17,548 nucleotides of DNA from CAYTPE01 sp964439885. Lineage in GTDB: Bacteria > Patescibacteriota > Patescibacteriia > Magasanikbacterales > GWA2-37-8. The stretch is from NCBI GenBank assembly GCA_964439885.1, contig CAYTPE010000023.1, forward strand, positions 1 to 17,548. The letters run 5' to 3'. Shown piece by piece: positions 1 to 6,472 of this stretch; the first letter of the stretch is position 1; every line of letters begins with the position of its first letter. Position numbers and translations under genes: made by a program. The notes under the pieces are model-generated. The model was not told the DNA's origin. It made no database searches and saw only the letters and a program-made list of their open reading frames with translations.

Positions 1-2
1 AG

Positions 3-476
3 TTTGAAGTACCCGACGGCAAGCATGGGCAATATTATTATGGCGCTAACCCGGGAGAAGGAATGGCCATGGTGGTACCATTTATGGATGATGGAAAACT
101 ATTACTTAGCCGTCAGTATCGCTATCTCAAAAATGCGTACAGTATTCAATTTCCTGGTGGTGGTATGGATGCAGGAGAAACTGCGTTACAAACTGCTGTT
201 CGGGAATTTCGTGAAGAGACCGGATATGAAGCCGGAGAACTCATTGCCGTCGGTGAGTTTGAAAGCTCCAGCGGCATGATCAAAGACGCGGTGCATGTTT
301 TTTTAGCTCGTTCCCTCGTCAATGTGGGCGGCAAAATTCCCGAACCAACCGGAGAAATAGAACTGCTTACGCGCCGCCCAGATGAATTTGAAGATATGAT
401 TAGTCGTGGTGAAATCTGGGATGGTCAAACGCTCGCAGCGTGGCTTTTGGTTCGTAAACATATTTTGTCGGAGTAG
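3..476 (+). CDS. NUDIX hydrolase, ADP-ribose pyrophosphatase-like (5' partial)
   Basis: NUDIX enzymes hydrolyse nucleoside diphosphates linked to another moiety, typically ADP-ribose, in the cytoplasm. The frame is open from base 3, so the N-terminus lies outside the window; 157 residues are visible. The NUDIX box is complete and matches GX5EX7REUXEEXGU: it starts at the second Gly of GGGMDAGE, followed seven residues later by REFREETGY (nt 159-227), so the metal-binding glutamates are present. The preceding SRQYRYL and FPGGG segments resemble the ADP-ribose pyrophosphatase subgroup, whose usual length of about 170-200 aa suggests only a short piece is missing. An internal ATG at 63 is possible, but upstream in-frame residues (FEVPDGKHGQYYYG) look like genuine protein, so I treat the gene as truncated by the window edge. 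The stop at 474-476 is two bases before the next gene. Substrate is inferred only. Confidence 0.9.
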   Translation, partial: FEVPDGKHGQYYYGANPGEGMAMVVPFMDDGKLLLSRQYRYLKNAYSIQFPGGGMDAGETALQTAVREFREETGYEAGELIAVGEFESSSGMIKDAVHVFLARSLVNVGGKIPEPTGEIELLTRRPDEFEDMISRGEIWDGQTLAAWLLVRKHILSE

Positions 477-478
477 CT

Positions 479-1006
479 ATGCCACGCCTTAAGCGACAAT
501 TAGTAAGCGCGGCTATTATTCTAGTGCTCTTACTCGTATGGCGTTTATTTCCCGCTACCGCTCCAGACACTGTCACATCACTATCGACTTCACATGCCAA
601 CACCGTAGTCACTACCACAGTGACGCGCGTCGTTGATGGCGACACCATCGTGGTTGCGAGTGGAGAAAAAGTGCGGTATATTGGTGTGAATACCCCCGAG
701 AGCGTTGATCCGCGCAAACCAGTAGAATGCTTTGGCAAAGAGGCAAGCGCGTACAATAAAAAGCTGGTAGATGGCAAAAGTGTGCAGTTAGTCGGTGACG
801 TAGGCGATAAGGATAAATATGGGCGATTGCTGCGCTATGTGTACTTGGCAGACGGTACGTTTGTGAATTTGAAGCTCGTACAAGACGGCTACGCAAGTGT
901 AATGACCGTCCCGCCAAATGTGGCGCATGAGAAAGATTTTGTGCAAGCACAAAGTGAGGCGCGGGAGAAGAACAGTGGATTGTGGGGGATGTGTAAAAAT
1001 TATTGA
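479..1006 (+). CDS. Thermonuclease (SNase-like), membrane-anchored or secreted
   Basis: Staphylococcal-nuclease-type, metal-dependent phosphodiesterase acting on DNA or RNA, 175 aa. Residues 1-28 form a basic start followed by a hydrophobic stretch (about residues 10-23), read as a signal peptide or membrane anchor, so the enzyme is expected outside the membrane. The SNase fold follows: VVDGDT (residues 51-56) with metal-binding aspartates, VRYIGVNTPE with R66 and E74, and DKYGRLLRY with R116; these match the catalytic Arg-Glu-Arg set of the family. The C-terminal AREKNSGLWG is the usual family end. The start is supported by a GGAG at 470-473, five bases before the ATG, and by tight spacing to the NUDIX stop, so the two may be co-transcribed. 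A surface nuclease would fit nucleotide scavenging by a reduced-genome cell, which is inference. Confidence 0.92.
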   Translation: MPRLKRQLVSAAIILVLLLVWRLFPATAPDTVTSLSTSHANTVVTTTVTRVVDGDTIVVASGEKVRYIGVNTPESVDPRKPVECFGKEASAYNKKLVDGKSVQLVGDVGDKDKYGRLLRYVYLADGTFVNLKLVQDGYASVMTVPPNVAHEKDFVQAQSEAREKNSGLWGMCKNY

Positions 1007-1010
1007 AAAG

Positions 1011-1040
1011 TTATTAAACAATTATTAAACAATTATTTTT
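1011..1040. repeat. Tandem 11-bp direct repeat, 2.4 copies
   Basis: TTATTAAACAA occurs at 1011-1021 and again at 1022-1032, followed by a third partial copy TTATTTTT at 1033-1040, directly after the thermonuclease stop. The unit is AT-only apart from one C. It could be a slippage-generated spacer. I see no protein-coding role and no dyad here that would make it a terminator by itself. Confidence 0.7.
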
Positions 1041-1059
1041 GTGAGTGCTGTCGTTTTGT

Positions 1060-1091
1060 CCTCTAGAAAGAGGGTCGCTCCCAAAGGAGCG
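1060..1091. repeat. Two adjacent small inverted repeats
   Basis: Two perfect short hairpins lie back to back in the gap before the cyclophilin gene. The first is CCTCT (1060-1064), loop AGAA, AGAGG (1069-1073). The second is CGCTCC (1076-1081), loop CAAA, GGAGCG (1086-1091). Neither is followed by a T-tract, so they are not convincing intrinsic terminators. They could be an mRNA end-protecting structure, a protein site or remnants of a dispersed repeat. Confidence 0.45.
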
Positions 1092-1120
1092 GGGTGTGTG
1101 AAATCATTATTACAATATAT

Positions 1121-1807
1121 ATGAAAAAAATATTTTTAGGTGCTGCGTTGGTGGTCGTCTTGGGTGCAGGGTGTACCTCAGGCACGAAACCAATAAGTAC
1201 GAACGCTATTGAAAATCAGCAAAATGAAGGCTTGAGCTACGGCACAGATGCGGCTCAAAAACGCGCGGCGACACCACACGTTGATAATCAAAAATTAAAT
1301 TTAACACAACCATCTATGGAAATCGACCAAACGAAACAGTACTCAGCTGTGTTGCACACTACACTCGGTGATGTCACTATTACGTTCAACAAAGGCACGA
1401 CCCCGATCACTGTAAATAATTTTGTTTCACTCGCTCGAAAAGGATTTTATGATAACACTGTTTTTCATCGGGTTATCAAAGGTTTTATGATCCAAGGCGG
1501 CGACCCCAAAGGTGACGGCACGGGCGGCCCAGGGTATCGCTTCAACGACGAACCGTTCACTGGCGAATATACCCGGGGCACGGTGGCCATGGCCAATGCT
1601 GGCCCCAATACCAATGGCTCCCAATTCTTCATCATGCACGCCGACTATCCACTTCCTAAGAATTATGTCATTTTTGGACACGTCACTGCTGGTATGGATG
1701 TAGTGGACGCAATCACGAGCGCGCCCGTGAGCTATAGCGCGATGGGAGAGCCGAGTAAGCCGGTGAATCCGGTGAGTGTACAATCGGTAGAAATAATTGA
1801 ACAATAA
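1121..1807 (+). CDS. Cyclophilin-type peptidyl-prolyl cis-trans isomerase, exported
   Basis: Catalyses cis-trans isomerisation of X-Pro bonds to assist folding, 228 aa from this start. Residues 1-17 are a lysine start plus hydrophobic core ending LGAGC, so Cys18 is a candidate lipidation site, although Gly at -3 makes the lipobox imperfect; simple secretion is the alternative. Residues 19-72 are a low-complexity linker. The cyclophilin domain covers about residues 73-228 and keeps FHRVI with catalytic R117, GFMIQGGD (F122, M123, Q125), and AMANAGPNTNGSQFF (158-170) in the active-site groove. The position of the cyclophilin A tryptophan is not conserved (LPKNYVIFG), common in bacterial forms. 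An upstream in-frame ATG at 1094 would put nine residues ahead of the signal peptide; the ATG at 1121 starts exactly at the MKK of the signal, so I prefer it. No Shine-Dalgarno is visible. Confidence 0.92.
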   Translation: MKKIFLGAALVVVLGAGCTSGTKPISTNAIENQQNEGLSYGTDAAQKRAATPHVDNQKLNLTQPSMEIDQTKQYSAVLHTTLGDVTITFNKGTTPITVNNFVSLARKGFYDNTVFHRVIKGFMIQGGDPKGDGTGGPGYRFNDEPFTGEYTRGTVAMANAGPNTNGSQFFIMHADYPLPKNYVIFGHVTAGMDVVDAITSAPVSYSAMGEPSKPVNPVSVQSVEIIEQ

Positions 1808-1834
1808 TTAAAAATACATTTCAGTCTCACTGTC

Positions 1835-1861
1835 ATCCTGAGGCGCTACACGCCGAAGGAT
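1835..1861. repeat. Imperfect palindrome with tandem G-A mismatches
   Basis: ATCCT (1835-1839), GA, GGCG (1842-1845), loop CTACA, CGCC (1851-1854), GA, AGGAT (1857-1861). The two stems pair perfectly and flank a symmetrical GA/GA internal loop, which in RNA can form tandem sheared G-A pairs. The TCATCCTGAG...CGAAGGATC wording resembles a dispersed intergenic repeat I recall from many bacterial genomes; I cannot confirm copies here because this is the only one in the window. Confidence 0.5.
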
Positions 1862-1909
1862 CCCTCTGGCTTCACAAAGGGCGATCTTCGTTCGTATCTG
1901 AGCCACAGT

Positions 1910-1936
1910 AAGAATGTATTATTAAACATTCTTTTT
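1910..1936 (+). terminator. Possible weak intrinsic terminator before the AMMECR1 gene
   Basis: AAGAATGT (1910-1917), loop ATTATTAA, ACATTCTT (1926-1933), with the T-run 1932-1936 overlapping and extending the stem. The 8-bp stem is AT-rich with only two G-C pairs, so termination strength is doubtful. It lies four bases before the AMMECR1 start codon, so it could also hold that start in a hairpin. Confidence 0.35.
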
Positions 1937-1940
1937 AACA

Positions 1941-2528
1941 ATGTTTTCACCTCACGAAAAACAATTTATTCTCTCGCTGGCTCGTGAGTCGATAGAATCT
2001 TTTTTGCGGACGGGAAAAAAGTTAATCGTGAGCGAAACCCCTCCTCACCTCCCCTTCGTAAGGGGAGGAAAATTGCCGCCGTCAGTGTGTGAATCGCGCG
2101 CTTGTTTTGTCACGCTCACCAAAGATTTTGAGTTGCGTGGCTGCATCGGCCATCTCGAAGCCACGCAGCCAGTGTACCAAGACATTATCGATAATGCGAT
2201 CGCCGCGGCCACAGAGGATGACCGGTTTAATCCGGTAACACTCGACGAACTTCCGATGATTGATATTGAAGTATCGGTTTTAACGAAACCAGTACCACTC
2301 ACTTTTTCGTCTCCCGAGGAACTGGTGAGTAAGCTCCGCGTGGGTGTCGATGGTGTCATTCTCAAACAAGGAAATCATTCCGCCACGTTTCTTCCGCAAG
2401 TATGGGACGAGCTGCTTGATAAAAAGGAATTTTTAGCGGCACTATGCGTTAAGGCTGGTTTGCCGCCAGGGGAGTGGATGAGTCCAAAGGTAGAGGTTGA
2501 GACGTATCAGGTGGAGATAGTGAATTAA
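1941..2528 (+). CDS. AMMECR1-family protein
   Basis: A member of the AMMECR1 family (195 aa, normal length), found in all domains of life; in bacteria it is the A component of the AmmeMemoRadiSam gene set, whose biochemical role is unsettled. The invariant LRGCIG motif is at residues 65-70, preceded by ACFVTLTKDFE. The body shows the usual AAATEDDRF, FNPVT and LPMIDIEVSVL segments, and LRVGVDGVIL and ATFLPQVW near the C-terminus. The partner MEMO and radical-SAM genes are not in this window, so the gene is alone here. Residues 34-43 (PPHLPFVRGG) are encoded by a perfect palindrome and look like a repeat insertion in a loop. Start is the first ATG of the frame; no Shine-Dalgarno is seen. Confidence 0.9.
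   Translation: MFSPHEKQFILSLARESIESFLRTGKKLIVSETPPHLPFVRGGKLPPSVCESRACFVTLTKDFELRGCIGHLEATQPVYQDIIDNAIAAATEDDRFNPVTLDELPMIDIEVSVLTKPVPLTFSSPEELVSKLRVGVDGVILKQGNHSATFLPQVWDELLDKKEFLAALCVKAGLPPGEWMSPKVEVETYQVEIVN
2048..2068. repeat. Perfect 9-bp palindrome inside the AMMECR1 coding region
   Basis: CCTCCCCTT (2048-2056), loop CGT, AAGGGGAGG (2060-2068). It stays in frame and adds a Pro/Gly-rich loop to the protein just before the conserved FVTL strand. Its G/C-run composition is unlike the surrounding codons, suggesting a small mobile palindromic repeat that landed in a permissive loop. Confidence 0.65.
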
Positions 2529-2616
2529 GTATTGAGTATCTAGTATTACTTGGGTGCATACACTATACTAAATACAATATACAAAATACTATATACCATC
2601 ACACTCACGCTTCTGC

Positions 2617-2645
2617 TTGTCGTGGCCAAAGAAATGGCGTATACT
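2617..2645 (+). promoter_or_regulatory. Candidate sigma-70-like promoter for the TraD-like ATPase gene
   Basis: TTGTCG at 2617-2622 and TATACT at 2640-2645 are separated by exactly 17 bases; the -10 matches consensus in 5 of 6 and the -35 in 4 of 6 positions. Transcription would start near 2652, at or next to in-frame ATG codons at 2646 and 2652, implying a leaderless or almost leaderless mRNA. The upstream gap 2529-2616 is AT-rich, with AGTATT at 2528 and 2542 and the inverse AATACT at 2585. Promoter assignment is by sequence only. Confidence 0.35.
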
Positions 2646-4883
2646 ATGGGTATGGATGACCATCAGGTTCACACCGAATCCCAAACTGAAAAACCTCAAC
2701 CGATTGTGACGTCAAATCCGGAGGTTAATTTTTTTGCGTCTACCAACTTTCGCAATCAAAATCGTAAATTCGGCATTAAAATCGACGATCGACGGCGCCA
2801 TATGTATGTGGTAGGGAAGACGGGTATGGGTAAAACAACCCTGCTCGAAAACATGGTGCTCAATGATATTTATGCCGGGCACGGCATCGGCCTTGTTGAC
2901 CCCCACGGCGATTTCGCGGAAAAAATCATCGATTATATCCCTTCAAACCGCATCAATGATGTGGTGTATTTCAATCCGGCGGATATCAATTACCCGATCG
3001 GCTTTAACATTTTGGAAACCATTCGCCCGGAGCAAAAGCACCTCGTGGCTTCCGGCCTTATGGGTGTGTTCAAAAAAATCTGGCCCGATGTCTGGAGCGC
3101 TCGTATGGAATACATCCTCAACAACACCATTCTTGCGCTGCTCGACTTTCCCGGCACCACTTTGCTTGGTATCAATCGCATGCTTGCCGAAGAAGACTAT
3201 CGCAAGCGTGTGGTAAACAATTCCAAAGACCCAGTAGTCAAAGCGTTCTGGCAAAATGAGTTCGCGAGCTATACCGAAAAATTTCGTACCGAAGCAGTAG
3301 CGCCTATTCAGAACAAAATCGGTCAATTTTTGTCCGCGTCGGTGATTCGCAACATCGTCGCGCAAGTGAAATCACGTATCAACATCCGCGAAATCATGGA
3401 CGAACGCAAAATTTTCATCATGAATCTTTCCAAGGGTCGCATTGGCGAAGATAACTCCCGCTTGCTCGGTGGCATGCTTATCACGCGTCTACAGCTTGCC
3501 GCTATGGAGCGCGTCGATATTGTGGAGCGCGATCGTAAAGATTTCTTTTTGTACGTTGATGAGTTCCAAAATTTTGCCGGTGAGAACTTCGCCCACATTC
3601 TCTCCGAAGCACGTAAATATCGCTTGGATCTCGTGATGGCCCATCAGTATATGGAGCAGCTCGACGAAACAGTGATGGCTGCCGTGATCGGTAACGTGGG
3701 CACTATCGTGACCTTTCGTGTTGGTTCCACCGATGCGGAAGTGTTGGCTAAAGAATACACCCCAACCTTTACGGAAGAAGATTTGGTCAATCTTCCAAAA
3801 TTTCAAATTTATCTCAAACTCATGATCGATGGTGTGGCCAGCCGGCCCTTTAGCGCCACTACCCTTGCGCCGATTGCCGCCTCCACCCATAGTACCGAGC
3901 GTGTTGTGAAAGTATCCCGTGAACGCTACGCCGTGCCGCGAGAAAAAATTGAAGATAAAATTATGCGTTGGAGCGGGCTTATGACGCTGAGTGGAGATGA
4001 GGCAGCCGCGCTGGGCGACGAAGATGACGATGTGCCGCCCGATGATGTGAAGTCGACACCAATCACCACAAAACCGTTAGCGCCAGCCTCTCCTCGCGCT
4101 GTCGAAAAAGTTCCAGCTACGTCGCAACCGCAACCGGTATCTGTTGCTTCCGATTATGACGATCAGGCGGAAGAAGACGAGCCACTTGATTTAGAAGATG
4201 ATACTCCAACACCTACACCTACACTTGTTTCTGTGGTCCCTTCTCAAACATCTGCTCGCGCGCCGCAGAGCGCGCCTCAGAGTAGTAATGCTCAGCCGCG
4301 TCGAGATACGCAACGCGCGCCATCAATGGGTCAAACTCAATCACAAAATCAAAACCAAAATCAGAATCAACTGTCGGGTGAGGGGAAGCGCAAACGAAAA
4401 CGCAAACGTAAGAACAGAGGAGGCAATCCGAACCCGGGGCAAGGGGAGAGTGTGCTCCTTGTGGATCCAACCCAAAAAGGAATTTCACTTTCGGCCGTGC
4501 TTGGTAAGCCAATGAATAGTGAGCAGAAAACCCCCGAGAGAGAACGCTCCGTCCCGCCCAAGCAGCCAGAGGTTCGTGTGCCACAGCCAATTGTGGCACC
4601 TACTTCGTCTCCCACACCAACGATTACACCCGTTATCATTGGCAACCCCACTCCTCACGAAGCGCCTGTCCACGCGCTGGTTTCACCCGTTGGTAGCGCT
4701 GCTCTCAGTATAAAGCCAGAGAAAACAGTACCACCCATTCCACCCACAGCATCGGTTGAGGCGCCTCCGGAGGTCAAGCGCTTACAGACCACCCACACCG
4801 TGAGCGTGGCGCCGCGAGAGCGCCCGGCGCCTAGCACTGCCAAGACCATTCCTCCCGGCAAAGTTGTAAAAATCGATGAATAA
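2646..4883 (+). CDS. TraD/VirB4-like ATPase (conjugative coupling-protein family)
   Basis: A P-loop NTPase of the type IV secretion / conjugative DNA-transfer superfamily (TraD/TraG, DUF87-like). Such proteins are hexameric motors that move DNA or protein across the membrane. Of 745 residues, about 40-445 form the motor: Walker A GKTGMGKTT at 57-65, DPHGDF just after it, and Walker B FFLYVDEFQNF with D305-E306. The rest is a low-complexity tail: acidic stretches, Pro/Thr-rich linkers, a Gln/Asn repeat (nt 4336-4371) and a Lys/Arg repeat followed by Gly/Asn (nt 4386-4440), as in a nucleic-acid-binding disordered region. No relaxase, pilin or other type IV secretion gene is adjacent, so this is probably a stand-alone chromosomal member. 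Start is uncertain: ATGs at 2634, 2646 and 2652 share the frame, and a TTG at 2550 would add a hydrophobic segment. I chose 2646 because the upstream frame overlaps promoter-like AT-rich DNA. Confidence 0.85.
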   Translation: MGMDDHQVHTESQTEKPQPIVTSNPEVNFFASTNFRNQNRKFGIKIDDRRRHMYVVGKTGMGKTTLLENMVLNDIYAGHGIGLVDPHGDFAEKIIDYIPSNRINDVVYFNPADINYPIGFNILETIRPEQKHLVASGLMGVFKKIWPDVWSARMEYILNNTILALLDFPGTTLLGINRMLAEEDYRKRVVNNSKDPVVKAFWQNEFASYTEKFRTEAVAPIQNKIGQFLSASVIRNIVAQVKSRINIREIMDERKIFIMNLSKGRIGEDNSRLLGGMLITRLQLAAMERVDIVERDRKDFFLYVDEFQNFAGENFAHILSEARKYRLDLVMAHQYMEQLDETVMAAVIGNVGTIVTFRVGSTDAEVLAKEYTPTFTEEDLVNLPKFQIYLKLMIDGVASRPFSATTLAPIAASTHSTERVVKVSRERYAVPREKIEDKIMRWSGLMTLSGDEAAALGDEDDDVPPDDVKSTPITTKPLAPASPRAVEKVPATSQPQPVSVASDYDDQAEEDEPLDLEDDTPTPTPTLVSVVPSQTSARAPQSAPQSSNAQPRRDTQRAPSMGQTQSQNQNQNQNQLSGEGKRKRKRKRKNRGGNPNPGQGESVLLVDPTQKGISLSAVLGKPMNSEQKTPERERSVPPKQPEVRVPQPIVAPTSSPTPTITPVIIGNPTPHEAPVHALVSPVGSAALSIKPEKTVPPIPPTASVEAPPEVKRLQTTHTVSVAPRERPAPSTAKTIPPGKVVKIDE

Positions 4884-4911
4884 TCCCGCCCGACACACGG
4901 CGGGATTTTTT
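4882..4911 (+). terminator. Strong intrinsic terminator overlapping the ATPase stop codon
   Basis: AATCCCGCC (4882-4890), loop CGACACAC (4891-4898), GGCGGGATT (4899-4907), with a six-T run at 4906-4911. The 9-bp stem is perfect and GC-rich at its core, followed at once by the T-run. It begins on the last two bases of the TAA stop codon and isolates the ATPase gene from the array downstream. Confidence 0.9.
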
Positions 4912-4912
4912 G

Positions 4913-4941
4913 TGGACAAAAAAACGGCAATTGATTAGAAT
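4913..4941 (+). promoter_or_regulatory. Sigma-70-like promoter of the swivel-domain array
   Basis: TGGACA (4913-4918) and TAGAAT (4936-4941) are spaced by exactly 17 bases, each matching consensus in 5 of 6 positions. It lies directly after a strong terminator and 21 bases before the first ATG of the array, giving a leader of roughly 15 bases with no Shine-Dalgarno. As downstream genes are separated by at most 10 bases or overlap, this may drive the whole operon. Confidence 0.6.
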
Positions 4942-4962
4942 AGAGCCATTATTAATTACTGT

Positions 4963-5688
4963 ATGATTTCAAAAGAAATACTTGGAACAAAGTGGTTTAT
5001 ACTCGAAAAACTCTATAAATATCCACCCATAAATCTTGCTCCGGTCATGGAGCTTTTGGAGTATCATCTTGCCGCGTATGGCCTTAAAAATATCGGATAC
5101 TCTATAAATGAGTATAAAAATGGGGAAACCAAAATGCTTTTATCGCATGAAGATTGGCACGCTACTGCCAAAGATTTTTTAACAAAAATTATCAACGATC
5201 CCACCATTGCGGACAAAGCTCATGACGAGTCGGACACGGTGCTCGTGCCGGCCATTCGAGCTGCCTCCCAAAAAATTATTGGCGTTGATCTCAAAACCAA
5301 AACCAATGAAGAGCTCGTGGCGCTGCATACCGAACTAAGCGATCTCATGGGGCGGCTGCAGACTGTTCGGTGCTTGGCGTGGATTATGGAAACATCCGGA
5401 GAATATTTTAGCGGCTATCTTATCGGCTACCTACGCGACCTCTTTGCCCAGCACGGAATCCACGATGATCCGGTTCTGACATTCGCCGCGCTGACTAACC
5501 AATTAAACATACGCTTATCAACATCGAGCAGATTGGTTTGTTGCGCCTCGCGCAGCAGGTCGCCGTCAAGGATATCACGCTTGATGTTTCTGAACCCGCA
5601 ATTCAGAAGCACGCTGAGCTTTACGCGCATCTTCCATTTGGTTGCGAAGGTCCGGCGTGGACGCCAACCGATATCGTACAGCATGTGA
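4963..5688 (+). CDS. G1 N-terminal fragment
   Basis: 241-aa reading frame starting with MISKEILGTKWF. About the first 179 residues are homologous to other array members: a divergent N-terminal region, then TNEELVALH and SGEYFSGYLIGYL, matching NEELIRLY and GEIFSSYLLNFL in G6. The residues after LTN (nt 5499 on) are Ser/Arg-rich out-of-frame readthrough and have no counterpart in the paralogs. It contains no swivel domain or phosphohistidine. If expressed alone it would be only the putative substrate- or partner-facing half. Confidence 0.6.
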   Translation: MISKEILGTKWFILEKLYKYPPINLAPVMELLEYHLAAYGLKNIGYSINEYKNGETKMLLSHEDWHATAKDFLTKIINDPTIADKAHDESDTVLVPAIRAASQKIIGVDLKTKTNEELVALHTELSDLMGRLQTVRCLAWIMETSGEYFSGYLIGYLRDLFAQHGIHDDPVLTFAALTNQLNIRLSTSSRLVCCASRSRSPSRISRLMFLNPQFRSTLSFTRIFHLVAKVRRGRQPISYSM

Positions 5689-6464
5689 GCGAACTGCTCG
5701 GCGCTGGTGTTAGGATTGATTTTCAAAAACAAATAGCCGATTTGGAATCGCAACCACAAGAAAACCAACGCGCACAAGACGAACTGTATGCACGTTTGCC
5801 CATTGACGCGAAGCACCGACACCTGTTGAACGTAGCGCGAGATTTCGTCTATCAAAAATCGTTTAGTAAAGAAAATCAGTACTTAGCCTGGTACGCGCTT
5901 GATATTCTGCTGCGCGAAATGGCACGACGCTTGTTTATTACCGTTCAACAAATGCGCTACTTCTTACCCAAAGAGGTTAAGCCGGCACTCCTTGAGAATG
6001 CTTTTGACGTCAACGAGCTCAACGAACGTTTTCGTTATAGTCTGCTCTGCTTCGATTCCACCGGATCATATGTCGTCACAGGCGAAGCCGCCAAGACCAT
6101 GCGCGCCGAGCTCAATCTTCAGCACGAAGAAGTCCATCTTGACGCCAATGAGTTCCGTGGCCAGGCAGCCGTGCCGGGTTCTGCTCGTGGTATGGTTAAG
6201 ATTATCAATAGTCCGAGCGATATGGAAAAAATGCAAAAGGGTGATGTGCTCGTGTCGGAAATGACCGTACCCGAAATTGTCGCGGCCATGAAAAAAGCCA
6301 GCGCGATTGTTACCGATATGGGTGGCATCACCTGCCACGCCGCCATTGTGAGCCGCGAGCTTGGTATCCCCTGTGTGATTGGCACTAAAGTTGCTACAAG
6401 AATTCTCAAAGATGGCGATATGGTTGAGGTGGACGCGGTAAATGGGGTGGTGAAGAAAGTGTAA
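5538..6464 (+). CDS. G1 C-terminal fragment with phosphohistidine swivel domain
   Basis: 308 residues in a frame that is open from 5499; the TTG at 5538 is only the first possible start and is not convincing. It holds the central motif (HAELYAHLPF...GPAWT), the ARRLFITVQQMRYFLPKEV segment shared with all long paralogs, and a complete swivel domain with VPGSARGMVKII and GGITCHAAIVSRELGIPC. The last codons contain a 32-bp stretch identical to the matching place in G2. It is best read as the 3' part of the broken G1 gene. Confidence 0.65.
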   Translation: MLRLAQQVAVKDITLDVSEPAIQKHAELYAHLPFGCEGPAWTPTDIVQHVSELLGAGVRIDFQKQIADLESQPQENQRAQDELYARLPIDAKHRHLLNVARDFVYQKSFSKENQYLAWYALDILLREMARRLFITVQQMRYFLPKEVKPALLENAFDVNELNERFRYSLLCFDSTGSYVVTGEAAKTMRAELNLQHEEVHLDANEFRGQAAVPGSARGMVKIINSPSDMEKMQKGDVLVSEMTVPEIVAAMKKASAIVTDMGGITCHAAIVSRELGIPCVIGTKVATRILKDGDMVEVDAVNGVVKKV

Positions 6465-6472
6465 ATTTAAAT

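Larger units (their letters stand above)
4963..6464 (+). pseudogene. G1: swivel-domain PEP-utilising-enzyme paralog, split by a 1-base frameshift
   Basis: First member of the array. Two frames together encode one protein of about 500 aa, the normal length of the long paralogs. Frame 1 carries the N-terminal part up to LTFAALTN (nt 5476-5499); frame 3, open only after a TAA at 5496-5498, carries on with PIKHTLINIEQIGLLRLAQQ. Joined this way it aligns without a gap to the G4 segment LTNTTVRTPVFEEQQELLRI, so the simplest explanation is loss of one C in a C-run near 5499. After the break come the central motif starting with His at 5610, a FLPKEV segment, and the phosphohistidine swivel domain with GGITCHAAIVSRE (His codon 6336-6338, about residue 459 of the restored protein). 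Whether this is a real mutation or a consensus error cannot be decided here; the two pieces are also listed separately. Confidence 0.75.

Noticed and set aside
4..279. 91-aa + strand reading frame at the left end
   Set aside because: It overlaps the NUDIX gene in another frame and has no family features, while the NUDIX frame has a perfect NUDIX box.
1011..1040. CRISPR array
   Set aside because: The repeats are 11 bp, contiguous and without spacers.
1088..1116. Promoter directly before the cyclophilin gene (TACAAT at 1111-1116)
   Set aside because: The -10-like hexamer has no acceptable -35 at 16-18 bases, and AT-rich DNA gives such matches by chance.
2550..2645. N-terminal extension of the ATPase from a TTG, with a hydrophobic segment resembling a membrane anchor
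   Set aside because: The start is rare, the encoded residues come from repetitive AT-rich DNA (ATAC/GTAT units), and a promoter-like pair lies inside. The segment is probably non-coding, although a real anchor is not fully excluded.
2646..4883. A conjugative or mobile element
   Set aside because: The TraD-like ATPase stands alone: no relaxase, integrase, transposase, attachment-site repeats or other secretion genes are found nearby.
5490..5540. Programmed ribosomal frameshifting in G1
   Set aside because: No X-XXY-YYZ slippery site, no evident stimulatory hairpin, and none of the other paralogs needs a shift at this place.
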